The translations under genes and the position numbers were made by a program. This document shows positions 1-12,289 of a DNA stretch of 64,000 bases, piece after piece. The notes under the pieces are model-generated. The model was not told where the DNA came from and did no database searches. It saw nothing but the letters and a program-made list of their open reading frames with translations. Each line of letters opens with the position of its first letter. Position 1 is the first letter of the stretch. This DNA comes from Datnioides undecimradiatus (taxonomy: Eukaryota; Chordata; Actinopteri; Lobotiformes; Datnioididae). The stretch covers positions 1,193,501 through 1,257,500 of the forward strand of contig WARS01000034.1 of the NCBI GenBank assembly GCA_008933995.1, given 5' to 3'.

Positions 1-1679
1 GCTGCACAAAAGAGCCACAAGCCACAGTTACAGGGAGCTTCACAAATCATCAGGGATGACATCGAACACACCGCAGCAGTTACACAGGAGTGGTGGAGAT
101 ACAGGAAGTCAAAATTTTAGCTGCAATTATGTTTTAAACCTGAAACTTTTAATTTTTTTGTGTCTAAATGAGTAAATATGGCACAGCTGATCCACGTGGG
201 GTGGAGTACACTTCATGTTTCCTGTTGACAGACTCTCAGGTCTTAATCCTGTCTGACCTCCGTCTAGCCAGTGAAGACAAGCATGCTCTGTGTGTGTGCA
301 GGTGTATGTGTGTGTATGGTTGTGTGTGTGTGAGAAGGGAAATCAATAGGCATTAGTTGTAAGGAAGCGGCTCTCTCTGACCACAGTGTACCTCATGAAC
401 ACCCAGGGGAAACATGAATCACAGTTTCTCATGCCGACACTCATCAGCACTCACCACTCATGGCCCTTGTTTCATGCGTGTGAGTCACACACCGCTTCAG
501 GTGTCGTTTAAGACCCATATCATCATTTTTACACAACACACTCAGGATGGCTCCAAACAGAAAGTGACTTACAAACAACACAAAAGGGTTGAATTAAGAG
601 ATACATCGACTAGACCTGAAACACATAACCCTCCATAAAACAACAATGTGACTTAACACTTGAGTTTTCATATGGATGAAACAAATATGATCACAACATG
701 TTAAATTTACTTATAATTTCTTTTTTTACCTTTAGATTGCCAGGTTAGCCGTTTGCTCTTGTTTCCTGTCTTGATCCCATCTTAAGGTAATTGTCCGCAG
801 GCTCTAGTTAAATATGTGTCTTATGTGTCCCATGTGTCCCATGTTCATCTTCAAAGTATCAACACACCCTCACTCAGTCTGGCTCACTGGTAATTAAATT
901 TGGGACGCTGTTGTTGGATCCTTACTACTGTACCTGGGCTTTCCCTCTGCTGGCTAAAAATAGACACCTAGTGACCCACATTTCCTCACGGGATTAACCA
1001 ATCACCACAAGGCTGATCTGGTTCAGTACAAGCAGCCTTGCAGGAGGCCCAGTCCCATTCATCACTTTAAAATAGGAGAAACAGAGAGGAACAGCAGAGG
1101 AGAGAGGGAACAGAGAGGAAAAAGGCAGAAGTGTTCAGTAACAAGGCAGCCAATTATAGGGAGGAGAGGGATTGATCCAGAGAGGGAGGGAAAGTGAGGG
1201 CAGTGGCACAGACAAGCAAATGTGAAATCCTTTGCTCACAACTACAAATGCGTCATGAATACGCGCACAGCAGCTAAACACCTGTCAGGCCTACTCTTGT
1301 CCTAAGTCTGCAGTGATTTATACAACCCCGACAATGTTTTACAAGCAATTCCTCAGCTCTGGGAGGAGCTGAGGCGTTCCGGCAGAAACTAAACAGCTGA
1401 ATAACGGCAACATCTGATATGACGTGTTCTCACATACCACTGAACGAGAGGAGAGGGGAGGAGGCGGCAGGATCTTCTAAAAAAGGCAGAATATGAAAAA
1501 CTGTTAAAAAATATCTTAATATGCAGGAGAGTGCAACGTGCTAACCAGCTAAAATTGGCTATACTTTGTTAAACTAGCTGCTAAAAAAACTGTACAATAA
1601 ACCAAATTACAAACAGTATAAATATACGTGTTTATATGTTTTTTTCATATCTGTCTGGTATTGGTTAGCCTAGCCTACC

Positions 1680-1925
1680 ATAATGATGTAAAACAGTAGG
1701 AAACAGCTTAAAAACGTCTCTGAGCAGCTCTAAGGTTCACTAATCAATGCATATATCGCTTAAATACAAATACCCATGGTCCTTATGCTAAGCTAACCAT
1801 CTCTTGACTCAAACTTAAAATTAAGCAAACATATTTAGACATGAGAGAACCGTCTTCTCATCTTACTCAAACAACAAAACAAATGTGCGAATTTCCCCAT
1901 ATGTCAAACTAGTCCCTTAATAAGT
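1680..1925. repeat. Truncated copy of MITE-like inverted-arm repeat (family A)
   Basis: Bases 1775-1925 match, with decay, the outer arm of the element seen complete at 22475-22982. Shared features are a 'catgagag' word, 'ttctcatcttactc', 'aatttcccca' and a terminal 'tcaaactagtccctt'-like end. Bases 1690-1765 resemble the element's interior ('ctctaaggttcactaat', 'atatatcg'). The copy appears internally deleted. Family resemblance to a widespread teleost repeat is from memory. Confidence 0.55.
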
Positions 1926-2935
1926 CTCAGAGAATGAAGCACAGTAAGCGGTAACACACCATCTGAACATTTTAAGATGACCTTGGCAACGCTTCAAAGT
2001 AAGAGGCTGGCAATTTGTTCAGCCACCTGCAAAACCAAAACTTAAGAGAGCATGTAGAGCCAGGAGACCGAAGCAGAGAATAAATACTAAAAAGAGCAGT
2101 AATCTAACATCGAGGCAAGCATGCCACTCTTGAGGAAATCAGTCTCTCCATCACAGCCATGCAAAAGACTCAACATCATTAAGTACGGTTGAGTGGAGCA
2201 GTTTCAAAAGCATGGTGAGGGCGGTTTGATAAGATGCAGAATGTGCCATCAAAGTATTTCTTTGATGAAATTTTGGCAAGGCTCTAAACTAAGTGCTGCA
2301 ATATGATACAGTAGCTGCTGAGCCTTAAACACATGCGGAGAGACATTTGAACTGCACATGGGCACTTGTTTGGATCAGATTCCATCACAGGACAGCTCGT
2401 TGGATTGGAGGGATTTCCTGATGGTATGGGCTTGCTCAAAAGGCCTTCGGGGCATTTTTGATGATAAATTATGTGACAGTGCCAGCTGTTTTTGCCAAAA
2501 ATTAATGGCTTTCAATATTCTTTTCTTGGTCCTTGGTGAAATAATAATTCATTTTTGAAATCTTCATATTTTGCACACACCAGCCTGCAGAAATCCTGCA
2601 GTCTTCAGCTGATTAATACACCAGGCTGTACAGTCTGCTTGAATAACACAAATAGCTGAGCAAAACCAAAATGATATCACAGCAAATGATGCTCAGGCAA
2701 CACTGTGTGTTTGCATGTGTGTGCAGGTGTATATATAGCACACTGGCTACGTGCACTAACATGCTAAGTCAGCGTGCATTTGCAAAGCTTTCAGCAGAGT
2801 GTTTTCTGCTCTCTTTCTCCTCCCGAGTATAAATAACAGCTATTGTCTCTCACAGTAAATCAAATGCTGGGCTGCAAACAAAGACCCTCGCTCAGTGCAG
2901 GAACAAGTGCACTCTACTCACTCCTGGGAGGCAAG

Positions 2936-2937
<2 letters not shown>

Positions 2938-2998
<61 letters not shown>
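2938..2998 (+). repeat. (TG)n microsatellite
   Basis: About 30 uninterrupted TG dinucleotides. It produces artificial Cys-Val or Thr-His reading frames on the two strands. Confidence 0.97.
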
Positions 2999-2999
<1 letters not shown>

Positions 3000-4332
3000 A
3001 TGCACGTGTGTAAAATATAGCAACAAGCATTCCCAAGGAGCTCTTCGCAGCGATTTAAAACTGCCTTTGTTCAAAGTGCGGACAGCGTGCGAGGCTGCTG
3101 TGAACTTGTCAGGACAAGGAAGGGAAACGCTTAAAAAAGTTCCCTTGACTAATTCTCAGGATAGGGGAGTGACTGTGAGACAATGGGGGACTGACAGCTG
3201 AGCAGTATTTGATTAAGTGGTAAATTGTAGTATGGTTGAAATGGATTACTCACAGACATGTCAGGTAACTGTGCAGGGAATAGAGAACTTCTAATTTTGC
3301 AAAACACCAAGTCTGGTCTTCTATTACGTAGACTTAGTAGTAGGAAAACCTGGGCTCAAACTTTTCAATCTTAATTTAATTTCTGTGAAGAGAAAAAAGT
3401 GACTTACAGAGGTGTGACGAACAAGAAACAAGTGATGTGCTTGAAATAAAGGAGGCACTTTTAAAGCAGCTTTGAGGTGAAATTAAGAGCAGGAAAGGCA
3501 AAGTTTGTTTTAGTGATATGTTACTCTGCAAAAAACTGTATTGGTGTGCTTTAGATGAATCAATTAATGATCATTTTCATTATCTATTATTTTTTATTTC
3601 ATTATCTATTTTATATTATGTTTATTCGTTATTTTATTAATAATTAAAATACTATAATTTAATATTAATATTAAAATATTGGAATATGCCATTCTAATAT
3701 CTGAGAGCCCAAGGTAATGTCATCAAATGTCTTAATTTAGTTAAATTTCAGACCAAAAAAGCAGCAAATCCTCACTTTGAGAACTTGGAGGCACCAATTA
3801 TTTGACATTTTTACATTAAAATGTAATAATTTATTATCAAAACTGATTTTCTTTTGCTCCAATTTTCAGTAGCAGTTAACATGTGAAATTAACATTAAAC
3901 TAATACATTTCCTACAATTTTAATAAATACTGTAGCGATAAAATAACTGTAAATTGGTTGAAATGGAAACCGCTGCAGGTAGAAATCAAATAAATAAGAA
4001 GTTAGTAGTGACCAGAGCAGAATGAAGAGTGACAACAAGCTAAATCAATGCCGGCTTTATTCTTGTTTCTATCATCTTACAAAAAGATGATAAAATAAAA
4101 TGCAAATAATGAGCATGTGCATACTGCATGAGGTAACGTATTATTCGTCCTGATTATATAATGAACTGAACAAACACGCCAAAACATATTGCGTAAGAAA
4201 AATGCAAAGGCGCCTTTCTTCTACATTTACTGTTTGAATGCTGAACTGACAGACTAAGACACTTCAGTAGTTTTGTCGCATTTCACAGTCACTGAGGCAT
4301 CACTTAGCATGTTAGCCAGCTAGACCTCGCTG

Positions 4333-4521
4333 TCTTACCTGGCTTGGTTTAGTTCCTGGTCCGGAGCTGACCACTGGAGGCGAGTTAGCATTAGAGTCTT
4401 CTTCTATGGTGGTGGCAATCACTTCCTTTATCTCCTCTACAGTCTCACAAACCTCAAGCACCTGCAACACTTCATCTCCTGCCTCCATCACCGTTGGCGA
4501 CTGCATCCCGAAGTCCTCCAT
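4333..4521 (-). CDS. Putative first coding exon of an unidentified gene nested in vangl1 intron 3
   Basis: On the minus strand an ATG at 4521 opens a frame starting MEDFGMQSPTVMEAGDEVLQ. It continues with an acidic, Glu/Val-rich stretch (…VCETVEEIKEVIATTIEE…) and a Ser/Pro-rich tail ending …PGTKPSQ, 63 codons in all. A consensus donor (CAG|GTAAGA, exon end at about 4333) follows in phase 0; without splicing the frame soon stops at about 4312. A TATA box sits about 160 bp upstream, and the leader carries a minimal upstream ORF (ATG TTT GTG TGA). The peptide is non-repetitive, soluble and acidic, with no signal peptide or membrane segment. I do not recognise the family; the composition would suit a transcription-factor or adaptor N-terminus, which is only a guess. 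No second exon was found to the left. It lies within vangl1 intron 3 on the same strand, so it could be a nested gene, an alternative transcript, or chance. Confidence 0.45.
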
Positions 4522-4655
4522 CACCAAACTTTAGCTCAGTCCAGCTCACACAAACATGGTCTCTGTATTAAGCCAGTGCTCTCCTTCCCCTGATCCATCC
4601 CAGAGTGTGTGTCTGTGTGTGTGTGTTTGACCTCCCTGACTCTCTCCTGATCTGC
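4522..4655 (-). other. Predicted 5' UTR of the nested exon
   Basis: This is the sequence between the expected start site (about 30 bp downstream of the TATA box) and the ATG at 4521. It contains a short (GT)n run at about 4604-4626 and a 3-codon upstream ORF. The start site is inferred from TATA spacing only. Confidence 0.3.
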
Positions 4656-4678
4656 AGCCCAGCCCCGCTTTATCCGTC

Positions 4679-4686
4679 TTTATATA
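4679..4686 (-). promoter_or_regulatory. TATA box upstream of the nested exon
   Basis: The minus strand reads TATATAAA followed by G, a near-ideal TATA box. It lies about 158 bp upstream of the ATG at 4521 in the correct orientation. This is the main evidence that the 4333-4521 frame is a real first exon. Confidence 0.45.
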
Positions 4687-4765
4687 GAAATCTCTCCCAT
4701 CATGCCTCAGGAGGCATTGTATGGGACTGTACGCTCACTTGCCACATAATGTAAGGGGCTTTATG

Positions 4766-5065
4766 GAGAAAGGCAGAGAGCGAGGGAGCATGGAGAGGAG
4801 AGAGGAAGGGTGGGGGGAATGATGAGCTGGGATGTCCTGGCAGTGGCAGGGATGTGGGTGGGTGAGGGGGGTAACGGGAAGGATGGAGAGATGGAAAGGA
4901 AGAGAAGGAGGGAAAGAGAAGGATAGGAGTACAGTAAATAAACAGTCCAGAGAGGAAGGTAAACAAAATAAAGAGGTGCTCTTGATGAGTCGCTCCTTCC
5001 TTCCTCCCTCCTTTTTATCCATCTTCCCCTCAAGGCATCTTCTCTCATTCTCCTCCTCATTCTCT
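4766..5065. repeat. Purine-rich tract followed by pyrimidine-rich tract
   Basis: The plus strand is strongly purine-rich from about 4766 to 4970 (runs of gga/gag/aag), then switches to pyrimidine-rich from about 4993 to 5065 (cttcctt/cctcc). Such paired tracts can form triplex or hairpin DNA. The long frames here on both strands are compositional artefacts. Confidence 0.7.
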
Positions 5066-5462
5066 GCTCGCCTCTTGCCTCAGCACCACTCTCTGTCCAT
5101 TGCTTCTGACCCAGTGAGCACTGTGGTGTCGCCGTGCTGCCTGCGTGTGTGTTGGTGCGTCTGTGTGTGTATACGCATTAGTGGGGAAGGTAAGATGAAA
5201 CCTGTTCATTGAACCACCTGATGTACAGCAGAACACAACCACCTGACAGTGAGTCTTAAGAGGATAAATGATATTATTCATTCTTCTAATTGTCAACAAA
5301 TGTCATGAAAAGACTAAAAACAATAACAAATGTATTAGATATTGTGTCTGTATGATTTAAACTCCACTGTTGTCCAAAAACACATCATCAGTGAGTCACA
5401 CTGTTGCACTGGGTGACCTTCATTAAAATGAAAACACAGACTATCTTTTATTTTGACTTAGT

Positions 5463-5464
<2 letters not shown>

Positions 5465-5505
<41 letters not shown>
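5465..5505 (+). repeat. (CA)n microsatellite
   Basis: About 20 uninterrupted CA units. Confidence 0.97.
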
Positions 5506-5506
<1 letters not shown>

Positions 5507-7349
5507 GTCTGCTGCTGTCGAAAACAGTGCCCAACAAACTGTTTCCTCCTGTTTCTCTTGAGAAAACCTGCAGTTATTTATGTTACTTTTCAAAAATAGG
5601 ATATCCAGAGCCACATTTCATGAAGACACATATGTCACATCAGACATCAGTGCAGCTTAAAATGACCTTAAAACCAGTGATTTTGATGTGATTTTGCATC
5701 ACAAATTCACCTGCAAGTGTGATTAAACTTCTTCAATGGGTGCTCACTATGAACCCAAACATCCCCTGTTTCAGTCTATTTGTTGCCACCTCGCTCTCTG
5801 ACTTCCTGTCATTTCTCCACTGTGGTTGGATAAATAACAGCATGCAAGAAAAAACAAACCTCAAACACCTTCACCAAATATACCATGGACAATTGTTCAG
5901 ACTATTTTCTTCCTCTCTCCTGCTTTGGCCACCCACAGAGATGCCGTGGCACGCAGCTTACAACAAGCACAGACACACACACATAGCACCAGTATAACTA
6001 TGAAGAAGCTCAGCTGGATTCTGTCTCACAGGAGACTGAGCCAGGAGGCACTCACCACAGGGAAGAAATCCCAAGCATGAACACAAGTGCCATGGCTCTT
6101 CCAAGAGCCCAACATGGCTTCCTGTGAGTCAGCAGGCAGCGAAGCTACCTGCACTTGGGTCCGCCAAGAAATAGGAAGAGCAGTGATGCTGTTACCCCTG
6201 CCATGGTCCGGCTGGAGTAAGTGAGCAGCTGAGATCACAGAGCAGCTGAGTTTAATTGGGCTGAATGAAATAAGCTGCAGGGAGGGTGAGAGGAAGGTGA
6301 AACAGTGGGAGGTTGAGGCGTGTTTAAGAACTTCGTGCAACTTTGAAAAACTGGCTAGCTGAGTATTTTGTGTAATTTGGCCCTGCGGTGAAGGAATGAC
6401 AATGGTTTTCTTTTAATCTACTTGCAATTTACCACTTCAGTGTGGTTGAAAACAGCAGCAGTGTGTTGTCTGTGGTAAACACTGATAGAGGAGAGGTGGA
6501 GGCACTTCACAAAAACTCCTGTGCCATGCTAATCAGACAGGTTTAAGTGCATTTTAAGCCAAGCTATCTTTCACAACTCCTTTACCAGAAAGCACCTCAT
6601 CTCTGCACAAACCAACGCATGGCCAACGCATGGTGCAAAGGGTATTTAAAGGGAAGACAAGATCCGCCAATGCAAATTCCACAAAGCAACATGAGGCTCC
6701 TTTTCCAAACTGCATATAAAAATAATCCCAGCTCCACCGTCTCTCTCCATTTGTTGTCATAGGAAGGTGCTAATTCTCAAAGAATGCTTTATGGTTTAAA
6801 CATATCACATTTCTCCTGTTTGACACCTCATACAATGCCATTCCACATCACACTACTAAGCCGCAAAGCTGCCATGCTACATTGACCTGAGCTACTCCAA
6901 TCCACTTTTCACTATCCACTGCAATATCCAGTTTCATACAACAATAACAGCAGGATAGATTGACCCAATTATTTGCATGCTTTACTGTCAGTCCCCCTAC
7001 AGAAGGGCCATACCTCAGTCCAGGCTACACTCACCTCCATTGTCCTTTACAAGCACCCAGCCAGCAAAATAGAGCAGAAGCACATTTCCAGCAAACATCT
7101 ACTGATACCACTCAGTCCCACCTTACAATGCTACAGGTGAAGGAGGACTTGAAGCATATTTTTCACACTCAGACATTAGCATACAGCCTGGAGCTTTGGC
7201 CTGCCTCCTGAAATTGGAGCAACCTGTTAAAGGGTTCTGTTCAAACATATCAAGCATTATTGGGTAATATTCAGAAAGGGGGTGTGCTTAATCTTGGTAA
7301 CAAGAAACATTGAAACCCACAAAAACTTTGTAGGATTAGGCACACAAAA

Positions 7350-7535
7350 TATGAGAGTTATTAGCCTAGCTTTGCGTAAAGCCTGAAAACAGGGGGAAAC
7401 AGCGAGCCTGGCATTGTCTGAAAGTAACAGAATCCACCTCCAAGTACGTCTTATTAATTAGCTCATTACACACGTTTAATCTGTGAAAAAACAAAGAAAC
7501 TTTCTGGCATCTCTGCTGGTTGCCTGGCAACCGAC
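7350..7535. repeat. Partial copy of MITE-like repeat family A
   Basis: Interior words such as 'aaaacagggggaaacagcgagcctgg', 'aatccacctcc', 'aattagctcattacac' and 'gtttaatctgtg' align in order with other copies in this window (22475-22982 and 60775-60960) and with a repeat I recall from fish genomes. The right end contains the X-box palindrome at 7519-7531. Confidence 0.55.
7519..7531. promoter_or_regulatory. Perfect RFX-type X-box palindrome
   Basis: GTTGCCTGGCAAC is two perfect inverted half-sites (GTTGCC/GGCAAC) around one base. It fits the RFX consensus of two half-sites with a short spacer. It lies in a decayed repeat inside vangl1 intron 3. The motif match is direct; binding is untested. 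Confidence 0.4.
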
Positions 7536-10503
7536 AGTCCAGCCTATAACCCCTTTAAAAGACAACTTCTTTACAGTTTGGTTTTTGTACAGACTTAACA
7601 AAAGAAGATATAATATGTAAATCAGTTGGCTTTATAGGTGCTGGTAGGTGGACTTTGTTTCCCCCTGCTGCCAGTCTTCCTGCTGAGCTTGCCTATAATT
7701 GTGGCTCACTGTTGCTTTGATATGTCTTTGGCATTTTGTGAATGCTTGCTGCCAAAATTTACACAGACAAACACCATCACTAGACAGCAGGCAAATCCTC
7801 TGAACAATTCTCTGGCTGCTTTGGTGTTAATCTCGATCTCCTGTCGTGTTTTCCGACACATTTACATGTAAAGCAAGCCCTCTTCTTTTAAAATTCCTGC
7901 GGTGAGGCATCACAGACACATCACAGGCATGAGAAACTTTTGCGCTGGATTGTGAGGACATCCCTGCCCGGAGCGATGTGCTGCTCTGTCAGCCAAGACT
8001 CTGATTAAGTCCCAGCAGTGAAGTAATGAGCACAGCGCTGCACAGTTAGACTCTGAGACAAGACTGACGCACACAAACACAGAGCATTCACATACAGGAG
8101 CATATGTGAGACTGCAGACCAGAGCGCATGCAAGCGCACACAGACACACAAGGATTTGTGCTGAGCCTCTCTCTCAGTAGAATTGGTGGCCCTGATTACT
8201 AAAACTAAAGCCAAACACACCCCGCCCTGTCATCAGCACTACTGCAGGCCACGGCATGAATAAGACATGAAGAGCAAAATACTAAGGATGGCTGTGCTCT
8301 GTGGCAGATCCTGTCATGTGTTAAAATTAGACACACTACGCAGACAAAAAAACACAGTCACACATACACGGGCACTGCTAACGAGTCTTGCCACAAGGCA
8401 AAGTGAGCGCCAAGTAGGTCAGTAAATGATGGCGAATGTTGGAGCGTCTGTGCGTGTTTGTATTTGTCATCTTTTCCCTTCAGCGGGTTAAGCCGAACGC
8501 TTGATGAAGGCCACTGTGCCAGACAGTTGTTTGGCTAAAAGAGCAGGTCAGTCTTGGGCAAACCAAGGCTGTCTGTGTGTTCTCCATCTCTGTTTTCATT
8601 AAATGCATTTGACTCTTGCCAGCAGCGAGTGTTGAGTGAGATTCCTGCTTTCAAAGCATGCGGGAAGAAGAACTGCATGCATTTCACACTTTCACAAGAG
8701 AGACAACTGATTAACTGCTCAGCAAAATGCCAGGAAAGCATGTCTCTCAGCATGTGCACGCAGATAAAGAACACTGCAACTCCAAACCATGAGATCTACT
8801 CAATTAACCAAATCAATTAAATTTCTAATCTGTATACTTGAAACTCACTGGGGTCATTTTCATGTAAGATAACATGAAGCCTGAGATCAAGATGCTGCAC
8901 CAAAATCTGGCTAAATGGATGTAACTGCTAGAAGAACTCCATGTTTCATAATAATCCTCCTGTTTGGTCATGTTGGTCGTGACAGTCCCGATTAGGGTTA
9001 GGTTACTTTAAATCCTTTAAGAGAAACACTGGTGATGTATATTATTAACACAGATGTAAAATTAGCCTACAAACACTGGAAATACCGCAAACTACATTTA
9101 TCACCTGTAGCATCACCATAAAATAGAGTGCAAGTGCCTATGGTCTTAATCACCAGCAATTAGACCCATCCACTGGAACAAGCAGTGACACACTCAGAAA
9201 AACACCCCTGCAGAGATCAACAATACTCAGTACTGTTTGCTGTTTGCAGCACTGATAACATGTCACACATGCAAGACACAAATGTGACTGATCAGACTTA
9301 CTTGAGCCCTGGCAGTAAACAGCTTACACTGCAGGATTTATACACACAGGACAAAGATGTCTGCTTCTTTCTGTACATTTTATTCATTTGAATAAGTTTT
9401 ATGTTTGCAGATGAATCTTAATGGACATTCATCACAAAATGTTTTTCCACACCACGCAAAAAACTATTAGTGCTTCACACTTCAGGCTCATAAAAACAAA
9501 TTGTGTTTTGGCTCGACAATACCACACAGAATTTACAGGTAACAAATTGGTTATTGCTCATTTTCTTTCACAGTGATTATATTGAACCGAGATCTCTTGT
9601 ATCTCTTAAGTGCTACTGAGGACTTCACGTCTTAACATGCCAACCTGCAGCCAACCTGCCCAGCTGACACCGTGCTATCAGATCGACCTGTCTTTTATTT
9701 GTTCTGCCTTTTATCTGACTCCAGGAAACATGATCACATCGCTGTCTGCTACATGACATGAAAATGAGTCTATTTGGCAAGAGCAACATGTATGAACCAA
9801 AGTCCCGACCAACACATCCTGATGCCTATACATTATATAATGTTTAGAAAATATTTGAGTTGTCGCGAAGCTGTAAATTTCCTACCTTATATTTCTCTTT
9901 CATCAAATAATCCACCACATAATCCATTTTTTGAGCTTGCAATCACTGACATGAAAATCAACATGATTTTTGACAGCAGAGTTTGAATTATGACTGATAG
10001 TCAAAACAGCTAAGCTGCTGTTTGCACTTGGTCTGGTCCATTCTGGTAGGGGCCACTGGAGCTACCTCCACACCTTCCACTGAAGCAATCAACAATTGAT
10101 CATGTCCCTGCAGTGCAATACAGTGTTTGCCTCTGGCACAAGGCCAAAAGCAAGGTTGTCTTGACCAGATAAGCAACTTGCTGCATCCACACCCTGCAGC
10201 AGACATTCATCAGCGATAGATTTCCTGAAAGAGACAGCCCAGACCTCGCCAAAAGTGGACTGGCTCTTCTGGCTTTTGCCCTCAAATAGCAGATGGTCTG
10301 TCCCAGCTCAGGCTGATTATCATTCCAACTCATTTTGACTAGTGACTGATAAATCTCCTGTGCTCTAAATCGCTTATAAATCAGACCAGCAGAGTTATCC
10401 TATCCTGTATATTTGAGGTTGTGAATACAGTGAGGTGAACATTTGCTGTTTTGGAGATGAAGGATTATGTTCAGTGATGGTGCTGTGCTGTGTTTACTCC
10501 TAC

Positions 10504-10630
10504 CTGAACCTGCTCCCCCCGAACAGCCGAGTCGCCCAGTAGCGGCTCTGCAGGCGGTGTGTTAATTGTTACAGACTTTTCTGAGCGGCTGTCTTTACTG
10601 CGGGACTTGTGGCGGTCCCGGCTCCTCTCT
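10504..10630 (-). CDS. vangl1: vangl1 coding exon 3 (internal, partial gene)
   Basis: This minus-strand exon has a clean acceptor (pyrimidine tract, TTGCAG) and donor (CAG|GTAGGAG). It is 127 bp, entering after two bases of a Gly codon and ending in phase 0. It encodes [19 protein letters not shown], then [16 protein letters not shown] and VRGEQVQ, residues 24-66 of the protein. This matches the basic cytoplasmic N-tail of VANGL1 (…GER-R-RHKS…SEKSVTI…EPLLG…EEVQ), including the invariant KSVTI and EPLLG blocks. In the family this tail precedes the Ser/Thr phosphorylation cluster (…DDNWGETTT…) and four membrane helices. Vangl acts at the plasma membrane with Prickle, opposing Frizzled/Dishevelled in planar cell polarity. 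The next exon is outside the window to the left. SEKS and EQVQ favour vangl1 over vangl2. Confidence 0.9.
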
Positions 10631-12289
10631 CTGCAAAACAGAGGAAAAAAACCCAGAAATCAGTGTTAGTGAAGTAGTTTTTCTAAAAAAATACTTTAAA
10701 TGATTCATCGATTAATAAAACTCTTGCAGATTATTTTTTGTCAGACTAAGTGTTTCAGCTCTAGAGAAACAGTTATATTTTGGCTGAAGTTGAAAAATAA
10801 CCACCAGTTATCAGGGTTATTTAGTTGCATCTATGAAGGTGTGCTGCATTGTGGGAGATGTATTCTTTTTTGCTGCTTGCCCATACTTTACACTTAAAGT
10901 CAGGGTATTTCAGCCTCTGCTGCTTTGTTTTTGACCATTTTAATTAATCTGCTATTATGGGTCTCTTAACTTCATGGAAGTAACTCCTTCAAAAACAAAT
11001 ATTGTGCATTTCTGTATGTATTCAAAATGTCCCAGTATAATCCATGATGACAGTTAAGACCTTGGCCTTTGACTTTTCTTTAGCTTCTTGATTTGTCCTG
11101 TCTTACAGCACACGGGCTTAGCAGACAACAAACAAGTCATAGAGAGAGAAGCTGCTGAGTTACATATATGAACATACTGTACATACAAAGGGAAGCAGGG
11201 AGCCTGTGCAAGCAGCCGCCTGCTGTTTGAGTCAGATAAGACCAGAGCTGGTCTTTGTGTGTAGGTGGAGAAATTAAATCATGCTTTGTTTTAGTCTCCA
11301 TCTTATTTTCAATGCCTGAATGAGTTTAAAGCCCATGTGAACTCTGCCCCACATAAACCCCTCCCTCTACATCCTTCCTCTCCCCATCCACCCCCCCCTT
11401 TCCCTCCATCACTGCATCACTCTCTCTACAAGGCCCTCTGTCCCTAACATATGAGCTCCATTAGCCAGACTGACCTCCTGCACTTACAGCCCTAATCCTG
11501 TATAGAGCATAAACGGCGAGATCTCCACATCCTCCACCCAGCATCACCATCGCCACATGGCACCGTGCCCACTCTGCAGCTCCATTACCACAGAAAAGCT
11601 CAACAGCCACAGTTAATCTCTCATCTGTCTCCCTCCCCCACTGGCTGCTGACATCTTGGACACAATACATATAGTATTTTATAGCTGCTGCACCTCACAC
11701 ACATCAAAATGCTGCAGAGCTGATTGCACAAAAACACTGTTTAAGTGTTTCAATGCAGCAAAATGCAAAAAATCTCAAATCTAATTTGGATGACAGCAGT
11801 TGTATTTCCCAGATGTCTGTGAGCTGGTGGATGGTGCTCAGACTGAATGAGAGACACCAGAGCCCAGGTTGTCAGATCTCATATAGATATCACATGCTGC
11901 AGATGCTGTAAAGAGATTACTAGACAAACATATTGGACAGCAAGTGAATGAAAGAGATGTTACACACTCCATTTCAACTGCACATCTGAAAAGGACAAAG
12001 GACATTTCTTGATGGTGTTGTCTTGCTAAATGCTAATTGAGTTTCCTGTTGTCTCTGAGCGTGTTGTTTCATGCTAATCACTCCTTGTGTAGGAGCGACA
12101 TTAGAACAGAAGTGTAACAAATCAAATTTGCACAGTGCTCTCTCCATTAAGACACTCAAGCACAGAGTGCTGTTGCTTTTCTGTTTAAAGCTGCATTTTT
12201 GGCATCTTTGTTTATTTACACATCAGGAACACACAGAGCAACCTCCACACTAATTTAGAGCCTAGTGTCTGTTCACCTGACAATTATTA

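Larger units (their letters stand above)
1..4332. other. vangl1 intron 3, distal part
   Basis: No coding exon is recognisable here on either strand. The stretch lies downstream (minus-strand sense) of vangl1 coding exon 3 and of the putative nested first exon, so it should be intronic to both. It holds a purine-rich run near 1080-1200, a truncated inverted-arm repeat (1680-1925), a long (TG)n microsatellite (2938-2998) and a strongly AT-rich block at about 3540-4000. The VANGL exon 4 that encodes the first transmembrane helices is not visible, so the intron extends beyond base 1. Confidence 0.5.
5066..10503. other. vangl1 intron 3, proximal part
   Basis: No supported exon. It contains a (CA)n microsatellite (5465-5505), a decayed repeat copy with an embedded RFX-type X-box (7350-7535), and otherwise unremarkable single-copy-looking sequence. 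The short frames at 5719-5997, 6026-6340, 6960-7211 and 8554-8820 show no recognisable domain and no splice context. Confidence 0.5.

Noticed and set aside
2892..3201. Cys-Val and Thr-His repeat peptides
   Set aside because: Direct translations of the (TG)n microsatellite.
4333..4527. Start of the nested frame at 4527
   Set aside because: The codon at 4525-4527 is TTG. The first ATG is at 4521, so the exon is annotated from there.
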